Shown: positions 44,632-52,761 of the stretch, piece after piece
How the letters are laid out: every line of letters starts with the position of its first letter
Position numbering within the stretch: position 1 is the first letter of the stretch
Origin: DATARR01 sp036376245
Lineage (GTDB): Bacteria > Acidobacteriota > Thermoanaerobaculia > Multivoradales > UBA5704
Reading direction: 5' to 3'
Assembly (NCBI GenBank): GCA_036376245.1
Contig: DASVAS010000023.1
Coordinates: 124,001 to 188,000 of the forward strand
DNA length: 64,000 nucleotides
The notes under the pieces: generated by a model
What the model was told of the DNA's origin: nothing
The model's input: the letters and a program-made list of their open reading frames with translations, nothing else
The model's database searches: none
Made by a program: the position numbers and the translations under genes

Positions 44632-45831
44632 TTGCCAGACAAGCGCGACAACGACATCGTCCTCGCCGCTCCGGTGCGGACGCCCATCGGAAAGTTCGGA
44701 GGCGCCCTCGCCTCCCTCACGGCGGCCGACCTCGGCACGGCGGCGGCCACGGGCGCCCTGGAGCGCGCCGGCCTCGATCCGGCCAGCGTCGATCAGGTCA
44801 TCTTCGGCCATGGCCGGCAGGCGGGCGGCGGCCCCAACACGGCGCGTCAGATCGCCTTCCGCGCCGGCGTGCCCGTGGAGCGCACGGCCTACACGGTCAA
44901 TCAGGCCTGCGCCTCCGGCCTCCAGGCCGTCCTCTCGGCGGCCCGCACCATCATGACCGGCGAAGCCCGGGTGGTCCTGGCCGGCGGCACGGAGAGCATG
45001 TCCAACACCCCCTACCTCCTCCCCCGCGCCCGCTGGGGATACCGGATGGGCCACGCCGAGATCGTGGACGGCATGTACAAGGACGGCTTCAACTGCCCCC
45101 TCGCCGAGATCGCCATGGGCGAGACCGCCGAGGAGCTGGCCCTGGAGATGGGGATCGGCCGCGAGGCCTCGGACGCCTACGCGCTGGAGAGCCAGCTCCG
45201 CTGCGAGCGCGCCCGGGCCGCGGGACGCTTCGAGAGCGAGATCGTCCCGGTGACCGTCCCCGGCAAGAAGGGCGACACCGTCATGAGCCAGGACGAGCAC
45301 CCCCGCGACGGCGCCACCCTGGAGTCCATGACCAGGCTCCCCACGGTCTTCCGCAAGGGCGGGGCCGTCACCGCCGGCAACGCCTCGGGCATCACGGACG
45401 GCGCCGCCGCCATCGTCGTCGCCTCGCGCGCCGCCGCCCGGGAGCTCGGACTGCCCGTGGTCGCCCGGCTGGTGGGCTGGGAGGTCGTGGGCGTCGAGCC
45501 GCGCATCATGGGGATCGGTCCCGTGCCGGCCGTCCGCCGCCTGCTGGAGAAGACCGGCCTGGACAAGGCCGCCATCGACGAGGTCGAGCTGAACGAGGCC
45601 TTCGCCTGCCAGGTGCTCGCCTGCAACCAGGAGCTGGGGTTCGACGCCGCCCGCCTCAACCCGGACGGCGGCGCCATCGCCCTCGGCCACCCCATCGGCG
45701 CCACCGGCGCCCGCGTGCTGGTCACCCTGCTCCACGGCATGGAGAAGCGCGGCGGCGAGCGGGGCATCGCGACCCTCTGCGTCTCCGGCGGCTTGGGGAT
45801 CGCGGCCCTGGTCGAGAGGGAGGCCGCGTGA
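44632..45831 (+). CDS. Acetyl-CoA acetyltransferase (thiolase)
   Basis: 399 residues. Cleaves 3-oxoacyl-CoA or condenses acetyl-CoA. The nucleophilic Cys lies in NQACASGLQ, and the conserved His and second Cys are in GGAIALGHPIGATGAR and LCVSGGLGIA. The NEAFACQ motif is also present. The start is TTG 44632, with AAGGA about 9 bp upstream; no better codon precedes the core. It follows the crotonase by 68 bp and overlaps the next gene's GTG, suggesting co-translation. Confidence 0.94.
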   Translation: MPDKRDNDIVLAAPVRTPIGKFGGALASLTAADLGTAAATGALERAGLDPASVDQVIFGHGRQAGGGPNTARQIAFRAGVPVERTAYTVNQACASGLQAVLSAARTIMTGEARVVLAGGTESMSNTPYLLPRARWGYRMGHAEIVDGMYKDGFNCPLAEIAMGETAEELALEMGIGREASDAYALESQLRCERARAAGRFESEIVPVTVPGKKGDTVMSQDEHPRDGATLESMTRLPTVFRKGGAVTAGNASGITDGAAAIVVASRAAARELGLPVVARLVGWEVVGVEPRIMGIGPVPAVRRLLEKTGLDKAAIDEVELNEAFACQVLACNQELGFDAARLNPDGGAIALGHPIGATGARVLVTLLHGMEKRGGERGIATLCVSGGLGIAALVEREAA

Positions 45832-46526
45832 TCCTGGTCTCGACCTCCACGGACGAGCGCGCCGGGCCGTACGTCGAAGCCCTGCGGGCGGTCGGCGTGC
45901 CCGAGGAGAGCATCCAGGTGGTGACGCCCTTCACCGAGGGCTCGCCGCGCGAGATGGCGTCCACGGCGCAGGGGCTCCTCCTCTGCGGCGGCGTGGACGT
46001 GGCCCCCGAGCGCTACGGCGAGGAGACCCGCCCCGACGCCAACGTCGAGGTCGCCCCCGAGCGCGACGAGTTGGAATGGTCCCTCCTCGACGGCGCCCGC
46101 GAGAGCCTCGTCCCCGTCTGGGGCGTCTGCCGCGGGCTCCAGGTTCTCAATGTCTACCTGGGCGGCTCCCTCTGGCAGGACCTGCCGACCCAGGTCCCCA
46201 GCCCGGTCGACCACAGCCAGTCCGAGACGCCGGACATCCTTGCCCATTCCGTCCGGGTCGCCGAGCCGCACCGTCCCCTGGGCGAGCGCCTCGCCCGCGA
46301 AGTCCCCAGGGTGAACAGCCGCCACCATCAGGCCGTCAAGCGACTGGCCGCCGGCCTGGTCCCGGTCGCCTTTTCGCCGGACGGCCTCATCGAAGCCGCT
46401 GTCCTCGACCGCGAGGACTGGTGGGTCCGCGCCGTCCAGTGGCATCCCGAGAACCTGATCGCCCTGGCCCAGCAGCGGATGCTCTGGACGGACTTCATCC
46501 AGGCGGCCGGTTTCCGGGCGGGCTGA
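45828..46526 (+). CDS. Gamma-glutamyl-GABA hydrolase-like class I glutamine amidotransferase
   Basis: 232 residues from GTG 45828, which overlaps the thiolase stop. Class I amidotransferase fold with nucleophile Cys in GVCRGLQVLN and the His/Glu pair in QWHPE. The sequence FGGVDVAPERYGEE-type stretch and VNSRHHQAVKRL match the PuuD-like group, which hydrolyses gamma-glutamyl amides. In this acyl-CoA cluster the physiological substrate is unclear. It is followed by a crotonase gene after 3 bp. Confidence 0.88.
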   Translation: MILVSTSTDERAGPYVEALRAVGVPEESIQVVTPFTEGSPREMASTAQGLLLCGGVDVAPERYGEETRPDANVEVAPERDELEWSLLDGARESLVPVWGVCRGLQVLNVYLGGSLWQDLPTQVPSPVDHSQSETPDILAHSVRVAEPHRPLGERLAREVPRVNSRHHQAVKRLAAGLVPVAFSPDGLIEAAVLDREDWWVRAVQWHPENLIALAQQRMLWTDFIQAAGFRAG

Positions 46527-46529
46527 GCC

Positions 46530-47294
46530 ATGTCCGGGCCGTCCGTCCTCCTCGACCGCGACGGCCCGGCGGCGGTCGTCACCCTCAACCGTCCGCCCCT
46601 GAACATCCTGGACATCCCCACGATCGACCTCCTCGGCGAGGTGATCGCCGGGCTGGCGTCCGATTCCGGCCTCCAGGTGATCTTCCTCCGGGGATCGGGC
46701 GGCCGCGCCTTCTCCGCCGGGGTGGCCATCCAGGACCACACGCCCGACCGCGTCGTCCCCATGCTGGACAGCCTCCACGCCACCATCCGCCGCCTGCGCG
46801 ATCTGGATGCGGTCACCGTCGCCGCCGTCCAGGGCCACTGCCTGGGAGGCGGCATGGAGCTGGCGATGTCCTGCGACCTGGTGATCGCCACCGACGACGC
46901 CCGCTTCGCCCAGCCGGAGATCGAGGTCGGCTGTTACCCGCCGGTCGCCTCGGCGCTGCTCCCCCAGCGGATCGGCGCCGGGCTCGCCCTGGACCTGGCG
47001 GTCACTGGAAGAAGCCTGACCTGCGAGGAGGCCGAGCGGATCGGGCTGGTGACCCGGCGGGTCTCCAACCTGGACGAGGGGATCGAGACGCTCCGATCCC
47101 AGATCACCTCGAAGAGCATCCCCGTGACCCGGCTCGCCAAGAAGGCGGTGCGGGCGGGCCGGGACCTTCCCTTCCCCGAGGCGCTGGCCGAAACCGAGCG
47201 TATCTATAAGGAAGAGCTTCTGCCGCTGGAGGATCTGGCGGAGGGGGCGGCGGCGTTTTTGGAGAAGCGGCGGGCGGTGTGGCGGAATCGGTGA
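46530..47294 (+). CDS. Crotonase-family enoyl-CoA hydratase (dienoyl-CoA hydratase-like)
   Basis: 254 residues. Crotonase fold with both catalytic acids: GGGMELAMSCD and AQPEIEVG. The N-terminal LNRPPLNILDIPTI stretch resembles cyclohexadiene-carbonyl-CoA hydratases of aromatic-acid breakdown, but that is only a resemblance. The motif ALLPQRIG replaces the usual GGGGTQR. It ends the crotonase-thiolase-GATase-crotonase string, each gene tightly spaced. A 42-bp near-copy of its 5' coding sequence (46578-46620) reappears at 49304-49345. Confidence 0.9.
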   Translation: MSGPSVLLDRDGPAAVVTLNRPPLNILDIPTIDLLGEVIAGLASDSGLQVIFLRGSGGRAFSAGVAIQDHTPDRVVPMLDSLHATIRRLRDLDAVTVAAVQGHCLGGGMELAMSCDLVIATDDARFAQPEIEVGCYPPVASALLPQRIGAGLALDLAVTGRSLTCEEAERIGLVTRRVSNLDEGIETLRSQITSKSIPVTRLAKKAVRAGRDLPFPEALAETERIYKEELLPLEDLAEGAAAFLEKRRAVWRNR

Positions 47295-47338
47295 GAGCCG
47301 TCGTCCGCTAACTTGCCTTTGAGCTAACCCTGATCCGG

Positions 47339-47376
47339 CCTTTCTGGATCTGCCCCGGGCGAGGCATCCAGAAAGG
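47339..47376 (+). promoter_or_regulatory. Hairpin overlapping the ribosome binding site of the collagen-like gene
   Basis: CCTTTCTGGAT (47339-47349) is perfectly complementary to ATCCAGAAAGG (47366-47376), an 11-bp stem with a 16-nt loop. The last two G of the right arm are the first two of the GGAGG Shine-Dalgarno (47375-47379), 9 bp before ATG 47388. Folding would partly mask the ribosome binding site. It could also serve as the terminator-like end of the upstream operon. Confidence 0.55.
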
Positions 47377-47387
47377 AGGATCGCTCG

Positions 47388-49235
47388 ATGGTATCTCCAA
47401 TCCGTCTGAAGGCCCTGGTGTGGTGCGGCCTGCTCCCTCTCACTCTGGTGGCAGGCTTGGGGGCGCAGCTCACGCCGGATACAGTGACCGAAACGGAAGC
47501 GCGCCTGGAAGAAGCCAGGACCACGCCACAGAAACCCCCGTTCGCCTGGAAGGGAACCTGGAATCCACGCACGGCCTACAGCGCCAATGACGTTGTCCAG
47601 CACAACGGCTCTACCTACATCAGCCGCCGCGCACGCAATCAGGGGAACGCTCCTTCCAGCGGCACCGCCTGGGAGCTCATGGTCCTGGCGGGAGCCCCCG
47701 GGCTCCCCGGTGCCAAGGGCGATCCCGGAGCCAAGGGCGATCCCGGAGCCACCGGCCCCAAGGGGGACCAGGGAGATCCGGGAGCCGCTGGAGCTCCGGG
47801 AGCGCGAGGAGAGACCGGACCCGCCGGAGCCGCCGGACAGGACGGGTCCGCCGGACCCCAAGGGCCTGCCGGACCGCAGGGACCTGCCGGGCCGCAAGGA
47901 CCGAAGGGAGACCCCGGCGATCCGGGAACCGCCGGAGCCACCGGACCCCTGGGGCCCGCCGGGCCGCAGGGGCCCAAGGGGGACCAGGGAGATCCGGGAG
48001 CCGCCGGCGCCAAGGGCGATCCGGGAGCCACGGGCCCCGCAGGGCCCACAGGACCCGCCGGGACACAGGGCCCCGCAGGACCGCAAGGACCCAAGGGCGA
48101 CAAGGGCGACAAGGGCGACAAGGGCGACAAGGGCGACAAGGGCGACAAGGGCGACGCCGGAGCGCCGGGAGCCAAGGGAGATCCGGGAGCCGCCGGACCC
48201 GCCGGAGCCTCTGGCCCCGCCGGTCCCTCTGGAGCCACCGGAGCCGAAGGGCCGGCTGGACCCGCCGGAGCCAACGGAGCGGACGGATCGGCTGGCCCCC
48301 AGGGCCCCGCTGGACCTCAAGGCCCCGCTGGACCTCAAGGCCCCGCCGGCCCCACCGGAGCGCAAGGCCCTCCAGGCCCGTCAGGCTCCGGTTCCAGCGC
48401 CTGGCTCGACGGCAGCGGAACCGTCTCCACCACCGCTGTCGTCGGCATCGGGACGACCGGCCCCAATCCAGACTTCCGGCTCAATGTCCACGGCGCCACC
48501 AGTCTCGCCGGCGACCTCGTCGTCACCGGCCATATCGGCATGGCCCAGGGGAGGGCCCTGATGTACCAGCCCTCGACTCTCTGCCAGGCCGGCGACGTCA
48601 TGACCTACACCGATCTGGGCCTCCAGTGCAGCCGCCACCTGAACGACGCCTTCGTCAACCGCGCGCTCTTCCGGATCAGCGGCGAGGATCCCCACATCGA
48701 GCTTTATGAAGGCCCCACCGGCAAGCACTGGTTCGCCGTCGGCGGGTCGCAGGGCTTCGACATCCGGGAGGACACCACCCCGTCGAACCCGCGCCTGCGC
48801 GTTGCTCCCGGAGGTGACCTGTTCGTCGCCGGCACCGGGTTCGCCGTCGGCGGCTGGAATCTGTTCTCCGATCAGCGCTGGAAGGAGGACGTCGCTCCGC
48901 TCGAGGACGCGCTCGCCACCGTACGCGCGCTCCAGGGCGTCACCTTCCACTGGCGCCGCGATCTCCAGAAGGACCGGCACCTCGCCGCCAGCCGGCAGGT
49001 CGGCTTTATCGCCCAGGACGTCGAAAAAGTGGTCCCCGAGGTCGTCCTCACCGATAGCCAGGGCTACAAATCGGTCGCCTACTCGAATCTGACAGCCCTG
49101 CTGGTGGAGGCCGTCAAGGAGCAGCAGGATCTGCTGGAGCGCCAACAGGCCGAGCTGGACGCCCTCCGGAAACAGGTGGAGGCCCTGGCCCGCCGCCTCG
49201 ACCCGCCCGGCCGCGCCCCGCACGTTCTGCCCTGA
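47388..49235 (+). CDS. Secreted collagen-like protein with C-terminal S74 intramolecular chaperone domain
   Basis: 615 residues. Signal peptide (LVWCGLLPLTLVAGLGA), then a carbohydrate-binding-module-like patch (WNPRTAYSANDVVQHNGSTYISR, about 64-86), a long Gly-X-Y collagen-like region (about residues 100-335) with six tandem GDK triplets near the middle, a linker, and a beta-rich segment. The C-terminus has the S74/endosialidase-chaperone signature SDQRWKEDVAPLEDAL through QDVEKVVPEVV and a trimerising coiled coil (VEAVKEQQDLLERQQAELDALRKQVEAL). It is likely a trimeric surface fibre; whether the chaperone domain self-cleaves is unknown. Confidence 0.93.
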   Translation: MVSPIRLKALVWCGLLPLTLVAGLGAQLTPDTVTETEARLEEARTTPQKPPFAWKGTWNPRTAYSANDVVQHNGSTYISRRARNQGNAPSSGTAWELMVLAGAPGLPGAKGDPGAKGDPGATGPKGDQGDPGAAGAPGARGETGPAGAAGQDGSAGPQGPAGPQGPAGPQGPKGDPGDPGTAGATGPLGPAGPQGPKGDQGDPGAAGAKGDPGATGPAGPTGPAGTQGPAGPQGPKGDKGDKGDKGDKGDKGDKGDAGAPGAKGDPGAAGPAGASGPAGPSGATGAEGPAGPAGANGADGSAGPQGPAGPQGPAGPQGPAGPTGAQGPPGPSGSGSSAWLDGSGTVSTTAVVGIGTTGPNPDFRLNVHGATSLAGDLVVTGHIGMAQGRALMYQPSTLCQAGDVMTYTDLGLQCSRHLNDAFVNRALFRISGEDPHIELYEGPTGKHWFAVGGSQGFDIREDTTPSNPRLRVAPGGDLFVAGTGFAVGGWNLFSDQRWKEDVAPLEDALATVRALQGVTFHWRRDLQKDRHLAASRQVGFIAQDVEKVVPEVVLTDSQGYKSVAYSNLTALLVEAVKEQQDLLERQQAELDALRKQVEALARRLDPPGRAPHVLP

Positions 49236-49353
49236 TCCGCCCTCTCCCGCCAGGACCCCCTGGCCTCTGCCCCTCTCGCCCGACTCCCTGTTGGGCGGGC
49301 GGGGTCACCCTCAACCGCCTGCCCCTCGACATCCTGGACATCCCCCCGCGATT
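49236..49353. other. Intergenic tract with a 42-bp fragment of a crotonase gene
   Basis: The tract begins with GC-rich sequence resembling a decayed end of the dispersed palindromic element. At 49304-49345 it carries a near-copy (about four mismatches in 42 bp) of 46578-46620, the start of the crotonase gene. No start codon or frame continuation supports expression. This is a relic or a duplication by template switching. Confidence 0.6.
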
Positions 49354-49455
49354 CATGTCGAAAAACAACCACTCATTTCGACATGTCTTGAGGATGTGTC
49401 GAGCGAATCGACAGGTGGCCATGGAGGCGTCGATTCTTGATCATAAAATCGACAC
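49354..49455. repeat. Three-palindrome TGTCGA/TCGACA element, copy downstream of fic
   Basis: Three inverted repeats in a row: CATGTCGAAA/TTTCGACATG (49354-49385, perfect 10-bp arms), TGTCGA-N5-TCGACA (49397-49413) and GTCGATT/AATCGAC (49429-49453). The TCGA centres are spaced 20, 21, 9, 22 and 19 bp, matching the copy at 50661-50762 (19, 22, 9, 22, 19). A partial third copy (TTTCGACA...TGTCGATT) is at 49476-49504. Confidence 0.8.
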
Positions 49456-49475
49456 ATTTTCCCCTGATGCGATGC

Positions 49476-49504
49476 TTTCGACACGTCCTCAAAACCTGTC
49501 GATT
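49476..49504. repeat. Partial copy of the TGTCGA/TCGACA element
   Basis: TTTCGACA (49476-49483) and TGTCGATT (49497-49504) match the inner junction between the first and second palindromes of the full copies (TTTCGACAC ... TGTCGAT). It lies 22 bp before the end of the fic gene, so the downstream side carries one full and one truncated unit. Confidence 0.65.
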
Positions 49505-49525
49505 TCAAGCCTCCAAATCTACGCG

Positions 49526-50608
49526 TCACGCGCTCAGTACTTCGACCAGGGCAGGGTGCTTGTAGACGATCTCGCGGCCCCGCCGCTCGGACGTCAGGAT
49601 GCCAATCCGTTCAAGCTCTTGAAGATAGACCGACGCGGTCTGCCGCTTGGCGATTCCGACCTCGACGAGGAACTGGATCTTGCTGTACGGCTGACGGAAG
49701 ATCAGCTCGACCAGCTCTTTCGAGTAGATCCTGGGCAGCTCCCCTCGGACCCGGTCCAGAGTGGCGTTGAAGAGCTGCCGGATGGCGCGAATCCGGTTGG
49801 TCGTCCAAAGCGCCGTCTCCTCCACCCCTTGCAGCATGTAGAGCAGCCACTCCTCCCAAGCGCCGTTCTCCGTCACCTCGCGCAGCAGTCGATAGTACTC
49901 GCCCTTATTCTGGATGATGAACCGGCTGAGGTAGAGGACCGGAATCTCCAGGAGGCCGGCATGCACCAGGTAGAGGATGTTGAGGATGCGGCCGGTACGC
50001 CCGTTGCCGTCCGTGAAGGGGTGAATAGCTTCAAACTGATAATGGGCGACCGCCATACGGACCAGCGGGTCCAGCCCGTCCTTTACCAGGAGGAACTCCT
50101 CGAGGTTCATCAGCTTGTCGAGCAGAACCCGCCCTCCACGGGGAGGCGTGTAGGTGACGGTACCAGCCATGCGGTTCCCGATGTAGACAAGCTCCTTCTC
50201 CGAGCGGAAGGCCATCTTCTGGTCGCGGAGAACACTGCAGACCTCCGCCAGGAGATCTCCGGTCAAGCCTCCCTGGAGCACCGCCTCATAACCGTGACGG
50301 AGAGCGGTCCGGTATCGCAGAACCTCCTTGGCCCTGGGATCGGTGGCGCTCGCCTCGTCCAGGGCGGCATGAAAGAGCTCGTCCTGGGTGGTGACGATGT
50401 TCTCGATCTCGGAGCTGAGCTTCGCTTCCTGGAGCGGGATGATGTTGATCAGGATGGTCTGATCCGGGAGGAGACCGCCGACGCCCTTAAGCTCCGCCAG
50501 AGCCCGAGTGGCCCCCAGGCAACGTTTGAGCACAGGCCGGGTCTCCAACTCGACTCCGGGCGGGAGGAAGGGCAGGCCGTCATGCGGTTTGCGGGGATCG
50601 ACTGTCAT
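49526..50608 (-). CDS. Fic-domain protein (AMP-transferase fold) with N-terminal inhibitory motif
   Basis: 360 residues. The Fic active-site motif HPFTDGNGRTGR is complete (196-207), so the protein can be expected to transfer a nucleotide monophosphate, usually AMP, onto target hydroxyls. An inhibitory-helix motif in the N-terminal region (LSSEIENI, about 62-69, with the required Ser-x-x-x-Glu pattern) marks it as a class II, self-inhibited Fic. The C-terminal third is a winged-helix-like domain (QTASVYLQELERIGILTSERRG) that could bind DNA. GC content is visibly lower than neighbours. It stands alone between two copies of a palindromic element and may be a mobile or defence cassette. Confidence 0.92.
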   Translation of the reverse strand: MTVDPRKPHDGLPFLPPGVELETRPVLKRCLGATRALAELKGVGGLLPDQTILINIIPLQEAKLSSEIENIVTTQDELFHAALDEASATDPRAKEVLRYRTALRHGYEAVLQGGLTGDLLAEVCSVLRDQKMAFRSEKELVYIGNRMAGTVTYTPPRGGRVLLDKLMNLEEFLLVKDGLDPLVRMAVAHYQFEAIHPFTDGNGRTGRILNILYLVHAGLLEIPVLYLSRFIIQNKGEYYRLLREVTENGAWEEWLLYMLQGVEETALWTTNRIRAIRQLFNATLDRVRGELPRIYSKELVELIFRQPYSKIQFLVEVGIAKRQTASVYLQELERIGILTSERRGREIVYKHPALVEVLSA

Positions 50609-50660
50609 ATCCTCTGTCCAGGAGATTTGGGTGATTCTAGACCAGAACCGCAGCGGAAAT

Positions 50661-50762
50661 CACGTCGAAAATTCAAGTCAATTTCGACACATATCAGACA
50701 ACGTGTCGATGTGATCGACATGTCCGGAAGGACGCGTCGATTCACTCCTGGGAAATCGACTC
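50661..50762. repeat. Three-palindrome TGTCGA/TCGACA element, copy upstream of fic
   Basis: GTCGAAA/TTTCGAC (50664-50688), TGTCGAT-gtg-ATCGACA (50704-50720, perfect) and GTCGATT/AATCGAC (50736-50760). TCGA centres are 19, 22, 9, 22 and 19 bp apart, a symmetric layout shared with the copy at 49354. The first palindrome ends about 56 bp before the fic start and the last about 56 bp before the divergent crotonase ATG, so the element sits in the shared promoter region. Confidence 0.8.
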
Positions 50763-50815
50763 TTCCGCCAAAGCAACCTATATAGAATGCCTCCCTCATA
50801 TGGAGGAGACTTCCC

Positions 50816-51592
50816 ATGCCTGAAACCATCCTGGTGGAACGCGAAGGCCGCGTCGCCATCCTGACGATCAACCGTCCCGACAAGCTCAACGCCCTCAATC
50901 AGCAGGTGCGGGACGAGATGCTGGAGATCCTGGCCCAGATCGAGACCGACGAGGCCGTCGGCGTCGTCGTCATCACCGGCGCCGGCGAGAAGTCGTTCAT
51001 CGCCGGGGCGGACATCCAGGAGTTCGCCGGCCGCACCCCCTTCGACCAGCGCCACGCCATGCGCAGCCCGCGCATCTTCGACGTCATGGCCAGCTTCCCC
51101 AAGCCGGTCATCGCCATGATCAACGGCTTCTGCCTGGGCGGCGGCTGCGAGCTGGCCATGTCGTGCGACATCCGCATCGCCTCCGAGAAGGCCCGCTTCG
51201 GCCAGCCGGAGATCAACCTCGGTCTCATCCCGGGCGGCGGCGGCACCCAGCGCCTCCCCCGCCTCGTCGGTACCGGCCAGGCCATGCGGCTCATCCTCTC
51301 CGGCGACATGATCCCCGCCGCCGAGGCCCTCCAGATCGGCCTCGTCGAGATGGTCGTCCCCGCCGAAGAGCTGCGGGCCAGGACCCTGGAGCTCGCCAAC
51401 AAGATCGCCAGCAAGAGCCCGCTCACCCTCAAGGTCGCCAAGGAAGCCCTGCGCGCCGCCGAGCGGCTGCCCGTCGAGGACGGCATCACCTACGAGCGCG
51501 ACCTCTTCTGCCTCTGCTTCTCCTCCGCCGACAAGGAAGAGGGCGTCAAGGCCTTCCTGGAGAAGCGCCCCGCCCAGTGGACGGGCCGGTGA
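50816..51592 (+). CDS. Enoyl-CoA hydratase (crotonase type)
   Basis: 258 residues. A standard crotonase: substrate loop FIAGADIQEF, oxyanion/catalytic GGGCELAMSCD, and QPEINLGLIPGGGGTQRLPR with the second Glu. It most closely resembles short-chain enoyl-CoA hydratases that act on crotonyl-CoA-like substrates. GGAGGAG lies about 8 bp upstream, and a TATAGA hexamer at about 50781 could be its -10. The next gene starts 4 bp after its stop, so the two are coupled. The upstream palindromic element may control it. Confidence 0.93.
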   Translation: MPETILVEREGRVAILTINRPDKLNALNQQVRDEMLEILAQIETDEAVGVVVITGAGEKSFIAGADIQEFAGRTPFDQRHAMRSPRIFDVMASFPKPVIAMINGFCLGGGCELAMSCDIRIASEKARFGQPEINLGLIPGGGGTQRLPRLVGTGQAMRLILSGDMIPAAEALQIGLVEMVVPAEELRARTLELANKIASKSPLTLKVAKEALRAAERLPVEDGITYERDLFCLCFSSADKEEGVKAFLEKRPAQWTGR

Positions 51593-51596
51593 TCCC

Positions 51597-52748
51597 ATGG
51601 CTCCGCACGAAGACCTGCTGGCCCTGCGCTCCGAGTTCCCGATCCTGGAGCACACGACCTATCTGATCAACAACTCCCTGGGAGCCATGCCCCGGGGCGT
51701 CCACGACGAGGTCCAGACCTTCGCCACCCAATGGGAGACGCGCGGCGTCCGCGCCTGGGCCGAGGGCTGGTGGGAGATGGCGGCCGAGACCGGCGACCTC
51801 CTGGCCCCCCTGCTGGGCGTCCGCCCCGGCGCCGTCTCCATGCACCAGAACGTCTCCGTGGCCGCCGCCATCTTCCTCTCCTGCATCGACTACCCGGCGG
51901 AACGCAACAAAATCGTCTACGAGGCCCTCAACTTCCCCAACGTCATCTACCTCCTCGAAGGCGAGCGCAAGAAGGGCGCGGAGATCGTCACCGTCCCCTC
52001 GGACGACAACATCGGCATCCCCATCGAGCGGCTGCTGGCGGCCATTGACGAGCGGACGCGCCTGGTGCCCGTCTCCCACACCCTCTTCCGCAGCGCCTAC
52101 GTGCAGGACGCCGAAGCCATCGCGAAGCGCTGCCGTGAGGTCGGGGCGATCATGCTCCTGGACGTCTACCAGTCCACGGGCGCCGTGCCCCTGGAGTTGG
52201 AGGCCTGGGGAGTGCACGCGGCCGTGGGCGGATCGGTGAAATGGCTCTGCGGCGGACCGGGCGCGGGCTACCTCTGGGTGAATCCGGAGATCGCGGGATC
52301 GCTCCAGCCCTCCTTCACCGGCTGGCAGGCGGACGCCGAGCCCTTCGCCTTCCGTCCGGGACCGATCCGCTACCGCGACGAGCCCGCCTGGCGCTTCCTC
52401 ACCGGCACGCCGAACATCCCGGCCCTCTACTCCTGCCGGCCGGGCTACCGCATCGTCTCCGGCGTCGGCTCCAGGAAGATCCGCGAGCGCTCCCTCGGCC
52501 TCACCCGCTACCTGATGGACCTCGCCGAAGAGGCCGGCTTCGAGGTGCGCACCCCGCGCGACGACAAGCACCGCGGCGGCACCGTCTCCGTCTGGCATCC
52601 CGACGCCGAGCGGCTCTGCCACGACCTCATCGACCGCGAGATCATCTGCGATTACCGCCCGAACGCGGGCATTCGCCTCTCGCCGCACTTCTTCAACACC
52701 GAGGCGGAGCTGGAGCACGCGATTTCCACGCTGAAGGGGCTCGTGTAG
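51597..52748 (+). CDS. Kynureninase-like PLP-dependent enzyme (class V aminotransferase fold)
   Basis: 383 residues. Fold type I PLP enzyme of the class V aminotransferase/kynureninase group: YLINNSLGAMPRGV near the N-terminus, an aspartate in LLDVYQSTGAVPL that pairs with the cofactor ring nitrogen, and the Schiff-base Lys in GGSVKWLCGGPGAGYLWV. True kynureninases cleave kynurenine to anthranilate; this could instead act on another beta-substituted amino acid. It starts 4 bp after the crotonase stop, so they share an operon, which would suit an amino-acid catabolic pathway ending in acyl-CoA. No other kynurenine gene is visible. Confidence 0.88.
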   Translation: MAPHEDLLALRSEFPILEHTTYLINNSLGAMPRGVHDEVQTFATQWETRGVRAWAEGWWEMAAETGDLLAPLLGVRPGAVSMHQNVSVAAAIFLSCIDYPAERNKIVYEALNFPNVIYLLEGERKKGAEIVTVPSDDNIGIPIERLLAAIDERTRLVPVSHTLFRSAYVQDAEAIAKRCREVGAIMLLDVYQSTGAVPLELEAWGVHAAVGGSVKWLCGGPGAGYLWVNPEIAGSLQPSFTGWQADAEPFAFRPGPIRYRDEPAWRFLTGTPNIPALYSCRPGYRIVSGVGSRKIRERSLGLTRYLMDLAEEAGFEVRTPRDDKHRGGTVSVWHPDAERLCHDLIDREIICDYRPNAGIRLSPHFFNTEAELEHAISTLKGLV

Positions 52749-52761
52749 GAGCCGGCTGGAG

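Noticed and set aside
45177..48365. Minus-strand open frame of 1,062 codons opposite the thiolase, crotonase and collagen-like genes
   Set aside because: Its Gly/Ser/Leu repeats are the antisense of the Gly-X-Y collagen region and of high-GC genes; no start site or domain, and real genes occupy the other strand.
49354..50762. Integron attC sites around fic
   Set aside because: The flanks are palindromic and of suitable length, but they lack the GTTRRRY/RYYYAAC core sites, and no integrase is present.
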